Shown here piece by piece: positions 53,288-61,900 of a stretch of DNA of 64,000 nt (within the stretch, counting starts at the first letter, position 1; every line of letters begins with the position of its first letter). The notes under the pieces were generated by a model. The model saw nothing but the letters and a program-made list of their open reading frames with translations. It searched no databases and had not been told where the DNA came from. The stretch comes from Curtobacterium caseinilyticum (GTDB lineage: Bacteria > Actinomycetota > Actinomycetes > Actinomycetales > Microbacteriaceae), in contig NZ_JAUCMN010000001.1 of assembly GCF_030363035.1 (NCBI RefSeq), positions 372,001-436,000 on the forward strand, read 5' to 3'. The position numbers and the translations under genes were made by a program.

Positions 53288-53817
53288 GACTCAGCCGTCA
53301 CCGGGGCGAGGGCGCTCCACGGGAAGGTGATCCACCCGTCGACGCGGCGCCACACGTGGTCGGGCTCGAGCACGGTACCCGGCTTCGAGTAGAGGCAGGC
53401 GCTGCGCACGTCGGCGCCGGCGTTGCGGAGGATGTCGACGACCAGCCGCAGCGTGCGTCCGGAGTCGGAGACGTCGTCGACCACGAGGACGCGCTTGCCC
53501 GCGAGGCTCGGGGCGTCGAGCGCCGGCGACAGGATCACGGGCTCGTCCAGGCGCTGCTCGACGTCGGTGTAGAACTCGACGTTGATCGACCCGCACTCCT
53601 TCGTGCCGAGCGCGTACGCGACGGCACCGGCGATGATCAGCCCGCCGCGGGCGACGGCCACGACGACCTCGGGCTCGAAGCCGGAGGACAGGACGTCCTT
53701 GGCGAGCAGCCGCGCCGCGTCGCCGAACTCCAACCAACCGAGCACCTCGGGTCCGCTCGTCACGGTCACGGTCGAGGGAGCCTGCGCGGCTGACCCGGGT
53801 TCGCTGCTGATCGGCAT
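53284..53817 (-). CDS. Phosphoribosyltransferase-domain protein
   Basis: 177 residues. PRPP-binding motif RVLVVDDVSDSGRTLRLVVDIL near residue 109; VVVAVARGGLIIAGAVAYALG near residue 49 is the pyrophosphate loop. Similar to xanthine/hypoxanthine-type phosphoribosyltransferases of actinobacteria, with C-terminal FPWS as in that group. Purine specificity is a guess. ATG at 53817 with TACCGT six bases upstream; an upstream in-frame extension is encoded by tandem repeats and is unlikely to be translated. Confidence 0.87.
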   Translation of the reverse strand: MPISSEPGSAAQAPSTVTVTSGPEVLGWLEFGDAARLLAKDVLSSGFEPEVVVAVARGGLIIAGAVAYALGTKECGSINVEFYTDVEQRLDEPVILSPALDAPSLAGKRVLVVDDVSDSGRTLRLVVDILRNAGADVRSACLYSKPGTVLEPDHVWRRVDGWITFPWSALAPVTAES

Positions 53818-53869
53818 CCGCCCACGGTACCGGCAGGCGGGCCGCCGCCGCGACCCGTCACCCACCGCC

Positions 53870-53941
53870 GCGCGCGCCGGGACGGCTCCACGGGCGCGCA
53901 TCGGGACGGGTCCACGGGCGCGCGCCGGGACGGGTCCGCGG
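53870..53941. repeat. 24-bp minisatellite, three units
   Basis: Three near-identical 24-bp units (53870-53893, 53894-53917, 53918-53941), each containing GGGACGG and ending CACGG or CGCGG. It lies upstream of the phosphoribosyltransferase promoter in a 203-bp gap. In one reading frame it would encode 8-residue RARGPVPx repeats, but no start or ribosome site supports translation. Confidence 0.8.
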
Positions 53942-54020
53942 GCACGCGGGGCGCGCGCCCGGGTGGAGGGCTGCACCCGGAGGGCGGAGCGCGGGAGCAG
54001 GCTGGGCCGGGCAGCCCGGC

Positions 54021-54815
54021 TCAGCTCCGCGGGGTGAGGGGACCGCGGGCGAGCTTGTGCTGCGCGGACTGGGCGACCGGCCGCACGGTCACCAGGTCGA
54101 GGTTCACGTGCGACGGCAGCTCGACGGCGTGCACGATCGCCGCGGCGACGTCCTCGGCCACGAGCGGCTCCGGCACGTCCGCGTACACGGCCTCGGCCTT
54201 CTCGCGGTCGCCGCGGAAGCGCGTGAGTGCGAACTCGTCGGTCTTCACCAGCCCGGGCGCGATCTCGACCACCCGGAGCGGCTCACCGTTCAGCTCGAGC
54301 CGGAGCGCGGCGACCAGGGCGTGCTCGGCGAACTTCGCGGCGTTGTACCCGCCGCCGTTCTCGTAGGCCACGTGCCCCGCCGTGCTCGTCACCGTGACGA
54401 CGTCCGCGACTCCGGCGGCGGCCGCACGACGGCGGAGCTGCGGGAGCAGCGCGGCGGTGACCCGCTTCGTGCCGATCACGTTCACCTCGAACATCGCCCG
54501 CCAGTCGTCGACGTCGGACTCCTCGACGCTCGCCGACCCGAGGGCGCCACCGGCGTTGTTCACGAGCACGTCCGCCCCGCCCAGGTCCCCGACGCGGGCG
54601 GCGAGCGCCGCCACCGCGTCGGCGTCGGTCACGTCGGCCACCAGGAACGAGGCGCCGGTCTCCGCGGCGAGCGCCTCGAGCTTCTCCTGCCGACGGGCGA
54701 CGGCGAGGACCTGCCACCCGTGTGCGCGGAACAGCCGGACGGTGGCCGCGCCGATGCCCGAGCTCGCGCCCGTGACGACGGCGAGCCGCTCGGTGGTGTT
54801 GGGACGTGGTGCCAT
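54021..54815 (-). CDS. Short-chain dehydrogenase/reductase
   Basis: Classical SDR, 264 residues. Cofactor motif AVVTGASSGIGAATVRLF near residue 12; VNNAGG near residue 85; catalytic Ser in TVTSTAGHVAYENGGGYNAAKFAEHAL near residue 145 and the YNAAK pair. PGLVKTDEF follows. Similar to YdfG-type serine/3-hydroxy acid dehydrogenases. Substrate unknown. Divergent from the acyltransferase gene; two microsatellites lie upstream. Confidence 0.92.
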   Translation of the reverse strand: MAPRPNTTERLAVVTGASSGIGAATVRLFRAHGWQVLAVARRQEKLEALAAETGASFLVADVTDADAVAALAARVGDLGGADVLVNNAGGALGSASVEESDVDDWRAMFEVNVIGTKRVTAALLPQLRRRAAAAGVADVVTVTSTAGHVAYENGGGYNAAKFAEHALVAALRLELNGEPLRVVEIAPGLVKTDEFALTRFRGDREKAEAVYADVPEPLVAEDVAAAIVHAVELPSHVNLDLVTVRPVAQSAQHKLARGPLTPRS

Positions 54816-54831
54816 GGGTGCCTCCTGGTGC

Positions 54832-54913
54832 GGACGGGACGGGACGGGACGAGACGGGACGGGATGCCTGAGCCGAAGCCGAAGCCGAAGCCGGAGCCGA
54901 AGCCGAAGCCGAG
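54832..54913. repeat. Two adjacent microsatellites, (GGGAC)n and (GCCGAA)7
   Basis: A pentamer run GGGAC with one variant covers about 54832-54863, just before the SDR start. A hexamer run of seven GCCGAA units, two with one change, covers 54872-54913. Both lie in the 141-bp divergent promoter region of the SDR and acyltransferase genes. Confidence 0.88.
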
Positions 54914-54929
54914 CGTACCGATCCGGTCA

Positions 54930-54952
54930 GGTCACGATCCGGTAACGTGACC
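54930..54952. promoter_or_regulatory. Palindrome over the acyltransferase -10 box
   Basis: GGTCACG (54930-54936) and CGTGACC (54946-54952) form an inverted repeat that encloses TAACGT, the -10 box eight bases before the ATG at 54957. A protein bound here would block transcription. Regulator unknown. Confidence 0.55.
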
Positions 54953-54956
54953 GGCC

Positions 54957-56036
54957 ATGACCACGGACGCCGCTCCCCCAGCGCCCTCGACCCCCGGGGC
55001 GCCGCTCGAGCCGGGCCGTGCGCCGCGCCGGATCCCGATGTGGGACACCGCGCGCTTCGTGGCGGTCACGCTCGTCGTCGTCGGGCACGCGATCCAGCGC
55101 CAGACGGCCGGCAGCGAGCACGCCCTCGCCCTGTACACGTTCATCTACGCGTTCCACATGCCCGCCTTCGGCGTGATCAGCGGGTACTTCTCGTCGGCCG
55201 CGACCCCGACCGCGGCCCGCATGCGGCGCACCTTCACCGACATCGTGGTGCCGTACATCGTCATGCAGACGATCTGGACGGTGGTGCAGGCGATCGTCGA
55301 GGGCGGCAAGGAGTTCAACCCGACGAAGCCGACGTGGACGCTGTGGTTCCTGCTCGCGCTCGGGATCTTCCGGCTGATCCTGCCCTACATGGCGCAGCTG
55401 CGGTGGCCGCTCGTCTGGGCGGTGGTGCTGAGCATCGGCGTCGGGTACTTCGACAACGTCGACTCGACGCTGTCGCTCAGCCGGGCGATCAGCCTCCTGC
55501 CGTTCTTCCTGCTCGGCTGGCAGGTGAAGCAGTGGGGCGTCTTCGACCGCTGGTACCGGGCGCCCCGGCGGATCGTCGTCCGGACCAGGATCGCGGCGGC
55601 GCTCCTGTTCGCCGTCTGGGCGGCGGCGTGCGCGCTGTTCACCCCGCAGTTCGAGCAGTTCGACCTGCACCACTGGTTCTTCTACGACGACTCCTACTCC
55701 GGGCTCGGCGAGGACGCGTGGTGGGCCGGTGGCGTGCGCTTCGGGCTGATGCTGTTCGCGGCACTGCTCACGACGGCGTTCCTCCTGCTCGTGCCGCGGC
55801 GGACCGTCTGGCTGACGCGTTTCGGCGCGGCGACGATGTACGTCTACCTGCTGCACACGTTCGTCCTGTACCCGATCCGCGAGTCCGGGGTCCTGGCCGG
55901 TGAGCACTCCGCCTGGCCCTACGTGCTGCTCATGGTGCTGCTCGCCTGCGCGGTGAGCCTGTTCCTCGCGCAGCCGTTCGTCCGGCGCGGCATGCGGTGG
56001 CTGCTCGAGCCGAAGGTGGACTGGCTGTTCAAGTGA
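54957..56036 (+). CDS. Acyltransferase family 3 membrane protein
   Basis: 359 residues, about ten membrane helices. MWDTARFVAVTLVVVGHAIQRQ near residue 28 carries the conserved Arg and His of the family; FHMPAFGVISGYF near residue 67 is the second motif. Family members O-acylate sugars, peptidoglycan or other exported polymers using a cytoplasmic acyl donor. C-terminus ends in a basic amphipathic tail. Leaderless start likely. No partner glycosyltransferases nearby, so the acceptor is unknown. Confidence 0.9.
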   Translation: MTTDAAPPAPSTPGAPLEPGRAPRRIPMWDTARFVAVTLVVVGHAIQRQTAGSEHALALYTFIYAFHMPAFGVISGYFSSAATPTAARMRRTFTDIVVPYIVMQTIWTVVQAIVEGGKEFNPTKPTWTLWFLLALGIFRLILPYMAQLRWPLVWAVVLSIGVGYFDNVDSTLSLSRAISLLPFFLLGWQVKQWGVFDRWYRAPRRIVVRTRIAAALLFAVWAAACALFTPQFEQFDLHHWFFYDDSYSGLGEDAWWAGGVRFGLMLFAALLTTAFLLLVPRRTVWLTRFGAATMYVYLLHTFVLYPIRESGVLAGEHSAWPYVLLMVLLACAVSLFLAQPFVRRGMRWLLEPKVDWLFK

Positions 56037-56139
56037 CACCCCGCGCGGGCCGTCACCGCCGTCGGACCTCCAGGACACGTCCGGCCTGGAGGCACGGCTC
56101 GCCTTCGGCACGCGCGTTACGCCGCGAGGCGGGTGCGCT

Positions 56140-56157
56140 GGTGCCCGGCCGGGCACC
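56140..56157. promoter_or_regulatory. Perfect 18-bp palindrome upstream of metY
   Basis: GGTGCCCGGCCGGGCACC is self-complementary and lies four bases before TAGCGT (56162-56167), a likely -10 box about 80 bp ahead of metY. It occupies the spacer/-35 region. It may be an operator; it does not match the TAGAC-type McbR site, and I see no SAM riboswitch fold. Confidence 0.5.
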
Positions 56158-56247
56158 TGCGTAGCGTGACGGGCGTCGCAGCGCCGCCCCGGGCCTCCCG
56201 GTCGGCGCACGCGACCCGACGACGGACCGAACCCGACAGGAGCACCG

Positions 56248-57579
56248 ATGAGCACGAACGACGCCGCCGCCTGGCGGTTCGAGACCACGCAGGTCCACGC
56301 CGGCGCGCAGCCCGACCCGACGACGGGTGCGCGGGCCACACCGATCTACAAGACGACGTCGTACGTGTTCGAGGACTCGGACCACGCCCGCGACCTGTTC
56401 GCGCTGGCGAGGCCGGGCAACATCTACTCCCGGATCATGAACCCGACGAACGACGTCGTCGAGCAGCGGATCGCCGCGCTCGAGGGCGGCACGGGCGCGC
56501 TCCTGGTGTCCTCCGGCCAGGCGGCGGAGACGTACGCCGTGCTCAACATCGCCGGTGCGGGTGACCACATCGTGTCCTCGTCGTCGATCTACGGCGGCAC
56601 CTACAACCTGTTCAAGTACACGCTCGCGAAGCTCGGCATCGAGACGACCTTCGTCGAGGACCAGGACGACCTCGAGGAGTGGCGCCGCGCCGTCCGCCCG
56701 AACACGAAGCTGTTCTTCGCGGAGACCATCGGCAACCCGCGCATCAACGTGCTCGACATCGCGGGCGTGAGCAGCGTCGCGCACGAGTCCGGGCTGCCGC
56801 TCATCGTCGACAACACGATCGCGACGCCCTACCTGATCCGTCCGTTCGAGCACGGGGCCGACGTCGTGGTGCACTCGGCGACGAAGTTCCTCGGCGGACA
56901 CGGCACCGTCATCGGCGGCGTCATCGTCGACGGCGGCCGGTTCCCCTGGTCCGAGCACGCGGACCGCTTCCCGGAGTTCAACTCCCCCGACCCCTCGTAC
57001 CACGGCGCGGTGTTCGCGCAGGCGGTCGGCAACGAGCTCGCCTACGTGGTCAAGGCCCGCGTGCAGCTGCTCCGCGACCTCGGCGCGTCGAACTCGGCGG
57101 ACACCGCGTTCGCCCTGCTGCAGGGCATCGAGACGCTGTCGCTGCGCATCGAGCGGCACGTGTCGAACGCCCAGGAGATCGCCGAGTGGCTCGACCGGCA
57201 CCCGGACGTCGCCTCGGTGTCCTACGCGGGGCTGCCGACCTCGCCCTGGTACGCGGCGGCGACGAAGTACGCACCCCGTGGCGTCGGGGCGGTGCTGTCC
57301 TTCGAGCTGAAGGGCGGCGTACCGGCCGGTCGGGCGTTCGTCGACGAGCTGCGGCTCTTCTCGCACCTGGCGAACATCGGGGACGTGCGCTCCCTCGTCA
57401 TCCACCCGGCATCGACGACGCACTCGCAGCTGACGCCCGAGCAGCAGCTCACGACCGGGGTCACGCCGGGGCTCGTGCGGCTGTCGGTCGGCATCGAGAA
57501 CGTCGAGGACCTGCGCGCGGACCTCGAGGCCGGGCTCGCGGCCGCGCGGGCGGTCTCCCAGGAGGGCCTGCGCGCCTAG
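56248..57579 (+). CDS. metY: O-acetylhomoserine sulfhydrylase (aminocarboxypropyltransferase)
   Basis: PLP enzyme of the Cys/Met metabolism family: O-acetylhomoserine plus sulfide gives homocysteine. RFETTQVHAGAQPDPTTGARATPIYKTTSYVF is the family start, YSRIMNPTNDVVEQRIAALEGG near residue 66 binds PLP phosphate, and the PLP lysine is in VVHSATKFLGGHGTVIGG near residue 214. 443 residues, with the extra loop of MetY after the lysine (HADRFPEFNSPDPSYHG). Downstream of it is metX, which makes its substrate. Homoserine comes from hom at 7.7 kb. Ribosome site AGGAG. Confidence 0.95.
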   Translation: MSTNDAAAWRFETTQVHAGAQPDPTTGARATPIYKTTSYVFEDSDHARDLFALARPGNIYSRIMNPTNDVVEQRIAALEGGTGALLVSSGQAAETYAVLNIAGAGDHIVSSSSIYGGTYNLFKYTLAKLGIETTFVEDQDDLEEWRRAVRPNTKLFFAETIGNPRINVLDIAGVSSVAHESGLPLIVDNTIATPYLIRPFEHGADVVVHSATKFLGGHGTVIGGVIVDGGRFPWSEHADRFPEFNSPDPSYHGAVFAQAVGNELAYVVKARVQLLRDLGASNSADTAFALLQGIETLSLRIERHVSNAQEIAEWLDRHPDVASVSYAGLPTSPWYAAATKYAPRGVGAVLSFELKGGVPAGRAFVDELRLFSHLANIGDVRSLVIHPASTTHSQLTPEQQLTTGVTPGLVRLSVGIENVEDLRADLEAGLAAARAVSQEGLRA

Positions 57580-57585
57580 GCCCCT

Positions 57586-57661
57586 CCCGCAAGACGCAAC
57601 GTCGGCGGTTCCTCGCAGCGACATCACGCTGCGAGGTGCCGCCGACGTTGCGTTCTGCGGG
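57586..57661. repeat. Long palindrome, copy 2 of the dispersed hairpin repeat
   Basis: 35-bp arms (57586-57620 and 57627-57661) with only a few mismatches and a 6-base loop. It begins 6 bp after the metY stop and precedes metX. Same layout and shared blocks (ACGCAACG, CCTCGCAGCG) as 1138-1211. Confidence 0.85.
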
Positions 57662-57750
57662 CGTCGGGGCTCGGGTGCCGACGCCGACCACGCGCCCGAC
57701 GTGACGTAACACGGCGGAGGCGGGGCGCGCCTCCCGGCAGACTGGACGCG

Positions 57751-58950
57751 ATGGACTGGCAGACGACCCCCGAGGACTCGGTCCCGTCCACCCTCGTGCC
57801 CGGCACCGAGCTCGGCACGCTCGGCAAGCCGCCGGTCACCGGCGCCTGGCGGCCTGGTGACCACCCGGGTGCGCGGCACTTCGCGTCGCTCGGCGAGCAG
57901 TGGGTGCGCGGCGGGCGGATCCCCTCGGTGCGCGTGGCGTACGAGACGTGGGGCGAGCTGGACGCGACGCGGAGCAACGCGGTCCTCGTCCTCCACGCGA
58001 TGACGGGCGACTCGCACGTGACCGGGGAACCAGGGCCCGGACACCGGACCGCCGGGTGGTGGGGCGACGTCGTCGGGCCCGGGCGAGCCGTCGACACCGA
58101 CCGGTGGTTCGTCGTCGCACCGAACATGCTCGGCGGCTGTCAGGGCACGACCGGCCCCTCGTCGGTGGCCCCGGACGGCGTCGAGTGGGGCTCGCGCTTC
58201 CCCTTCGTCACCGTGCGCGACCAGGTCGCCGTGCAGGCGCAGCTGGCCGACCTGCTCGGCATCGACGCCTTCGCTGCCGTGGTCGGCGGGTCGATGGGCG
58301 GCATGCACGCGCTCGAGTTCGCCGTGTCGTACCCGGCGCGCGTGCAGCGGCTCGCCGTGCTCGCGACGACCGCGCAGACCACGGCGGACCAGATCGCCGC
58401 GAACTCCCTGCAGCGCGCGGCGATCCAGACGGACCCTGCGTACAACGGCGGCGACTACTACGAGGCCGACGCCGGCGAGGGGCCGCACCGCGGGCTGTCA
58501 CTGGCGCGGCGGATGGCGCTCATGACCTACCGTGCGCCCGACGAGCTGAACGGGCGGTTCGCGCGGTCGTGGCAGAGCGACGTCTCCCCGCTCGGCGACG
58601 ACGGCCGGTTCTCGGTGGAGAGCTACCTGGACTTCCACGGGAACAAGTTCACGCGGCGGTTCGACGCCTCGTCGTACGTGGCGCTCACCCACGCGATGGA
58701 CTCGCACGACGTCGGGGCCGGCCGGGGCGGGGTGGACGCAGCGCTCGGGACGGTGTCCGCACGGACGCTGGTGCTCGGGGTGACGAGCGACCGGTTGTTC
58801 CCGCTCGAGGACCAGCACCGGATCGCCGCCGGGATCCCGGACACGCTCGACGGGGACCGGGCGGCGGTGCTGGACAGCGAGTTCGGGCACGACGGGTTCC
58901 TCATCGAGCACGAGGCCGTGGGGGCGCACCTGCGGCGGTTGCTGGACTGA
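57751..58950 (+). CDS. metX: Homoserine O-acetyltransferase
   Basis: Acetylates homoserine with acetyl-CoA for methionine synthesis. Alpha/beta-hydrolase fold: VLVLHAMTGDSHVTG near residue 75 (oxyanion region), PNMLGGCQGTTGPSS near residue 124, nucleophile elbow VVGGSMGGMHALEF near residue 177, Asp in GVTSDRLFPLEDQ near residue 345 and His in GHDGFLIEHEAVG near residue 376. 399 residues. Follows metY after a palindromic repeat. Acetyl rather than succinyl use is inferred from the family and from MetY next door. Confidence 0.95.
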   Translation: MDWQTTPEDSVPSTLVPGTELGTLGKPPVTGAWRPGDHPGARHFASLGEQWVRGGRIPSVRVAYETWGELDATRSNAVLVLHAMTGDSHVTGEPGPGHRTAGWWGDVVGPGRAVDTDRWFVVAPNMLGGCQGTTGPSSVAPDGVEWGSRFPFVTVRDQVAVQAQLADLLGIDAFAAVVGGSMGGMHALEFAVSYPARVQRLAVLATTAQTTADQIAANSLQRAAIQTDPAYNGGDYYEADAGEGPHRGLSLARRMALMTYRAPDELNGRFARSWQSDVSPLGDDGRFSVESYLDFHGNKFTRRFDASSYVALTHAMDSHDVGAGRGGVDAALGTVSARTLVLGVTSDRLFPLEDQHRIAAGIPDTLDGDRAAVLDSEFGHDGFLIEHEAVGAHLRRLLD

Positions 58951-59057
58951 ACGGCGTCGTCCGTCGTCCACCCACGGGATCGCCGATCCGTCCGGCGGAC
59001 GCGACGTCGAGCAGCCGCGCGACCGCGCGACCGCGCAGCTGCGCCCGGCACGGGGCG

Positions 59058-59091
59058 GCGCGCCGCCGCGCCGCCGCGCCGCCGCGCCCGG
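59058..59091. repeat. Octamer microsatellite (GCGCCGCC)n
   Basis: About three and a half copies of GCGCCGCC in the 292-bp gap between metX and the histidine kinase gene. The rest of the gap has no recognisable gene; a region near 59155-59165 could carry the kinase promoter. Confidence 0.7.
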
Positions 59092-59242
59092 AGGATTTCT
59101 CGGGCCATCCGGAGACCCCCGCGCGCCGAACACCCCCCAACGGGTGGCCTGCGTGGAATGATGGCGTCGGGGCCCTGACCGGGGCTCGGTTTCCCACCGA
59201 TCACCCGCAGCACACGAACTGACCTCACCGACCAGGACATCG

Positions 59243-60400
59243 ATGGACTTCATCGCACAGGAACGCGACCGCTTGCTGCGGTCGACCACCCGTGTCGTCG
59301 GCGTCACGTGCGCCCTGGTCTCCGTCGTCGGCATCGTCAGCTCGCTCGCCGTGCCCCTGATCCCGCTGCTCGGCGGCCTCGCCTGCATCGCGGTGCTCGT
59401 CGCCGCCCTGCTGGTGTTCGGCACGAACGGCTCGGTCTGGTGGACCGCCCTCGCGCTCGCCGCGGGTCTCGGTGCCCTGGCGCTGCTGCTGTTCGGCGCC
59501 GACCCCGACGTCCGCGACGTCGTCGCGAGCGCCGTGGTCCCGCTCGCCGCCGGGTCGTTGTCCGCGCCCCTGATGGCGCAACGCGGTGCGCCGGTCGGCC
59601 TCGCGATGACGATCGTCGCCGGTGTCGCCGCGGTCGGGGTCGTCGTCTGGGCGTCGGGCAACCCGCTGTCCGGCGCGGCCGCGGGGGTCCTGCTCGGCTG
59701 GGTCCTCGTCGCCGTCGTGTCGGGGTGGATCGCCCGGAGCATCCCGCGCGTCGCCCGCCGGATCCAGAGCATCGGCACCGCGCACCGCGCCGAACGCCAG
59801 GCCAGCGAGACCGAGGCGCAGCGCCGCCAGGGTGCCCGCCTGCTGCACGACACCGTCCTCGCGACGCTGACGCTGCTCGCACACTCCGGCGTCGGCGTCT
59901 CCGAGCAGGCCATGCGCGAGCAGGCCGCCGAGGACGCCCGGCTCCTCCGCCACCTGCGCCTCGGTGCGACCCCGCAGCCGCAGCAGTCCGGTGACTACTC
60001 GCTCACCCGCGAAGAGGAGTCGCCCCTCGGCCAGACCCTCGAGTCGGTCAAGCAGCGCTTCGGCCGCATGGGGCTCGAGGTGAGCTGGCACGGCACCGGA
60101 CAGGTGCTCCTGCCGTCGAACGTGCTCGACGCGTTCCTCCTCGCGCTCGGCGAGTGCCTCGAGAACGTCCGCCGTCACGCAGGGGTCGGCGAGGCCCACG
60201 TCACGATCGTGCACGACCAGGAGACCGTCCGCGCGATGGTCACCGACTCCGGGGTCGGGTTCGACCTCGAGGCGGTGAGCGCCGAGCGTCTCGGCTTCAA
60301 GGAGTCCGTCGTGAGCCGACTGCGCGAGGTCGGCGGCGACGCCAAGCTGTTCTCCGCCCCGGGCTCAGGCACCACCGTCGTCCTGGAGGCTCCCCGATGA
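59243..60400 (+). CDS. Sensor histidine kinase, DesK-like
   Basis: 385 residues. About five membrane helices in residues 15-175, with no extracytoplasmic sensor. The dimerisation motif is RRQGARLLHDTVLATLTLL near residue 192, with the phosphorylated His followed by DT. ATP-binding domain: ALGECLENVRRHAGVGEA near residue 296 (N-box) and VTDSGVGFDLEAV near residue 332 (G1), then GSGTTVVLEAPR. Coupled by ATGA to the following membrane protein gene and presumably partner of the regulator at 61901. Confidence 0.9.
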   Translation: MDFIAQERDRLLRSTTRVVGVTCALVSVVGIVSSLAVPLIPLLGGLACIAVLVAALLVFGTNGSVWWTALALAAGLGALALLLFGADPDVRDVVASAVVPLAAGSLSAPLMAQRGAPVGLAMTIVAGVAAVGVVVWASGNPLSGAAAGVLLGWVLVAVVSGWIARSIPRVARRIQSIGTAHRAERQASETEAQRRQGARLLHDTVLATLTLLAHSGVGVSEQAMREQAAEDARLLRHLRLGATPQPQQSGDYSLTREEESPLGQTLESVKQRFGRMGLEVSWHGTGQVLLPSNVLDAFLLALGECLENVRRHAGVGEAHVTIVHDQETVRAMVTDSGVGFDLEAVSAERLGFKESVVSRLREVGGDAKLFSAPGSGTTVVLEAPR

Positions 60401-61719
60401 CCCGCGTCCCCGAGGACACCATCAGCCGCGGACTCCCGGGCGAGACCGTCCAGCAGGCACCTCGGACCCGACGCGAGGCCCGTGAGCGCTACCGCGGCAG
60501 CGAACGACGGCAGGCGCGGGGCCTTCCCTCGACCTCGACGGGTGCGCGCTCGCTGCGCCAGGCCGCGAAGCCAGGAGCATCGCTCGGAGCCGGGTACCTC
60601 GGCCTGGGCGCCGCTGTCCTCGCCGCCATCGAGGCCGTCGCCGGCATCGTCTTCTTCCTCGTCCGCGCGCCCGAGTACGCCGACCCGTGGCTCCCCGCGG
60701 CGGCGTGGGCCCTGTACCTGGTCGCGGCCGTCGGGGTCGGGCTCAGCCTGATGACCTACGGCGAACGGCTCACCGGGACGGCCTTCACGCTCATCTGCGT
60801 GGTCCTGGCGTGCGTGGTCGTCCTCGACTTCGTCGGCGTCTTCCCCGCGCACGACATCGCGCACACCGCCAGCGCCTCGGTCGCCGCGGGCTTCGCGCTC
60901 CTGCCCGTCGCCACGCTCCGCCCGGCGCGTGAGGTGGCGGCCGCCATCGCCGTCCTCGGACTCGCCTTCGTCGTGATGGCGGGGCTGTCGACGCCGATCG
61001 GCCCGGAGACGCTGCCGGCCATCGTCTCCCTGCTCGCGCTCGTCGTGGTACCGCCGTCGATCGCGCTGTTCGTCGTGCACCGGTTCCGCCAGCTCGTGCA
61101 GCGGGAGCTCGACCGCGTCCTCGTGCAGAGCAACGTCCAGGCACCGCAGTTCGCCGTCGGGATGCTCGCGTCCGACGAACTCGCCCGCCTCGACCTCGCC
61201 GCCGAGAAGCTCCTCGACGCCGTCGCCAACGGCTCCGACCCGCTGCCGCTGTCGGACGCCTCCGCCTCGGTGGCCGCCTCGCTCGCCACGGAACTCCGCC
61301 TGCACCTCATCGAGGGGCGCCGTGAGACCTGGCTCTACCACGCCATCACCGAGTCCGACCACCTCGGGCGTTCGGTGAGCGTCGCCGACCCGCAGTCACT
61401 GGCCGGGCACCTGACGCCCGCCCAGCGCGACGGGCTGCTCCAGGCGCTCTGGCAGATGGTCGGGGACGGCCGCACGACGCAGCCGGGCACCCCGGTCGTC
61501 TCGGTCACCCTCGGTCCGATCGGCTCCGACGGGCACCCCGTGTCCGACGAGCGGATGGACGTCCCGATCGTCTTCGAGTCGCGCGGGGTCCCCCGCCGTC
61601 GCCTCGGACCCACGGCGTGGAGCGCACTGGCGCGCATCGGTCCGTACACCGACTCGATGCGCGACGGCGTGCTCCGTGTCGTCTCGCACTGCGTCGTCGA
61701 CCGGCACCCGACGATGTAG
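60397..61719 (+). CDS. Membrane protein with degenerate kinase-like C-terminus
   Basis: 440 residues. A basic, disordered N-terminus (residues 1-60, rich in Arg), then six membrane helices (about 65-225), then a soluble domain of about 190 residues. That domain begins with helices where a dimerisation domain would be (DELARLDLAAEKLLDAVANG). Its segment TPAQRDGLLQALWQMVGDG sits where the N-box would be but lacks the Asn and Glu needed for ATP. I recognise no named family; a kinase-derived accessory protein is an inference from position and pattern. ATG overlaps the kinase stop. Confidence 0.75.
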   Translation: MTRVPEDTISRGLPGETVQQAPRTRREARERYRGSERRQARGLPSTSTGARSLRQAAKPGASLGAGYLGLGAAVLAAIEAVAGIVFFLVRAPEYADPWLPAAAWALYLVAAVGVGLSLMTYGERLTGTAFTLICVVLACVVVLDFVGVFPAHDIAHTASASVAAGFALLPVATLRPAREVAAAIAVLGLAFVVMAGLSTPIGPETLPAIVSLLALVVVPPSIALFVVHRFRQLVQRELDRVLVQSNVQAPQFAVGMLASDELARLDLAAEKLLDAVANGSDPLPLSDASASVAASLATELRLHLIEGRRETWLYHAITESDHLGRSVSVADPQSLAGHLTPAQRDGLLQALWQMVGDGRTTQPGTPVVSVTLGPIGSDGHPVSDERMDVPIVFESRGVPRRRLGPTAWSALARIGPYTDSMRDGVLRVVSHCVVDRHPTM

Positions 61720-61759
61720 CGCCGCCGCCTGACGCAGCGAGCGACCACCACGGGCCGCT

Positions 61760-61796
61760 CGACCAGCACCAGCACGACCAGCACGACCAGCACCAC
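61760..61796. repeat. Short GACCAGCAC nonamer repeat
   Basis: Three copies of GACCAGCAC with a partial unit in the 181-bp gap before the response regulator. The word resembles the ACCAGCAG octamer of the pspA leader. Beyond it lie a possible -10 box TAGGAT (61863-61868) and the GAAAGGA ribosome site of the regulator. Confidence 0.7.
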
Positions 61797-61900
61797 CGCC
61801 CGGCCGGGCCCGAACTGCCGGACACCCGCACCGCCTGCCCGACCAGAACGGCCCCTCCACCTAGGATCGGCCACGCACCTCCTTCGAGAAAGGACGCCTG

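Noticed and set aside
53818..53976. N-terminal extension of the phosphoribosyltransferase
   Set aside because: It would be encoded by the 24-bp minisatellite, and the internal ATG has a proper leaderless promoter.
56037..56247. SAM riboswitch before metY
   Set aside because: Only a simple palindrome and a -10 box are visible; no conserved riboswitch elements were found by eye.
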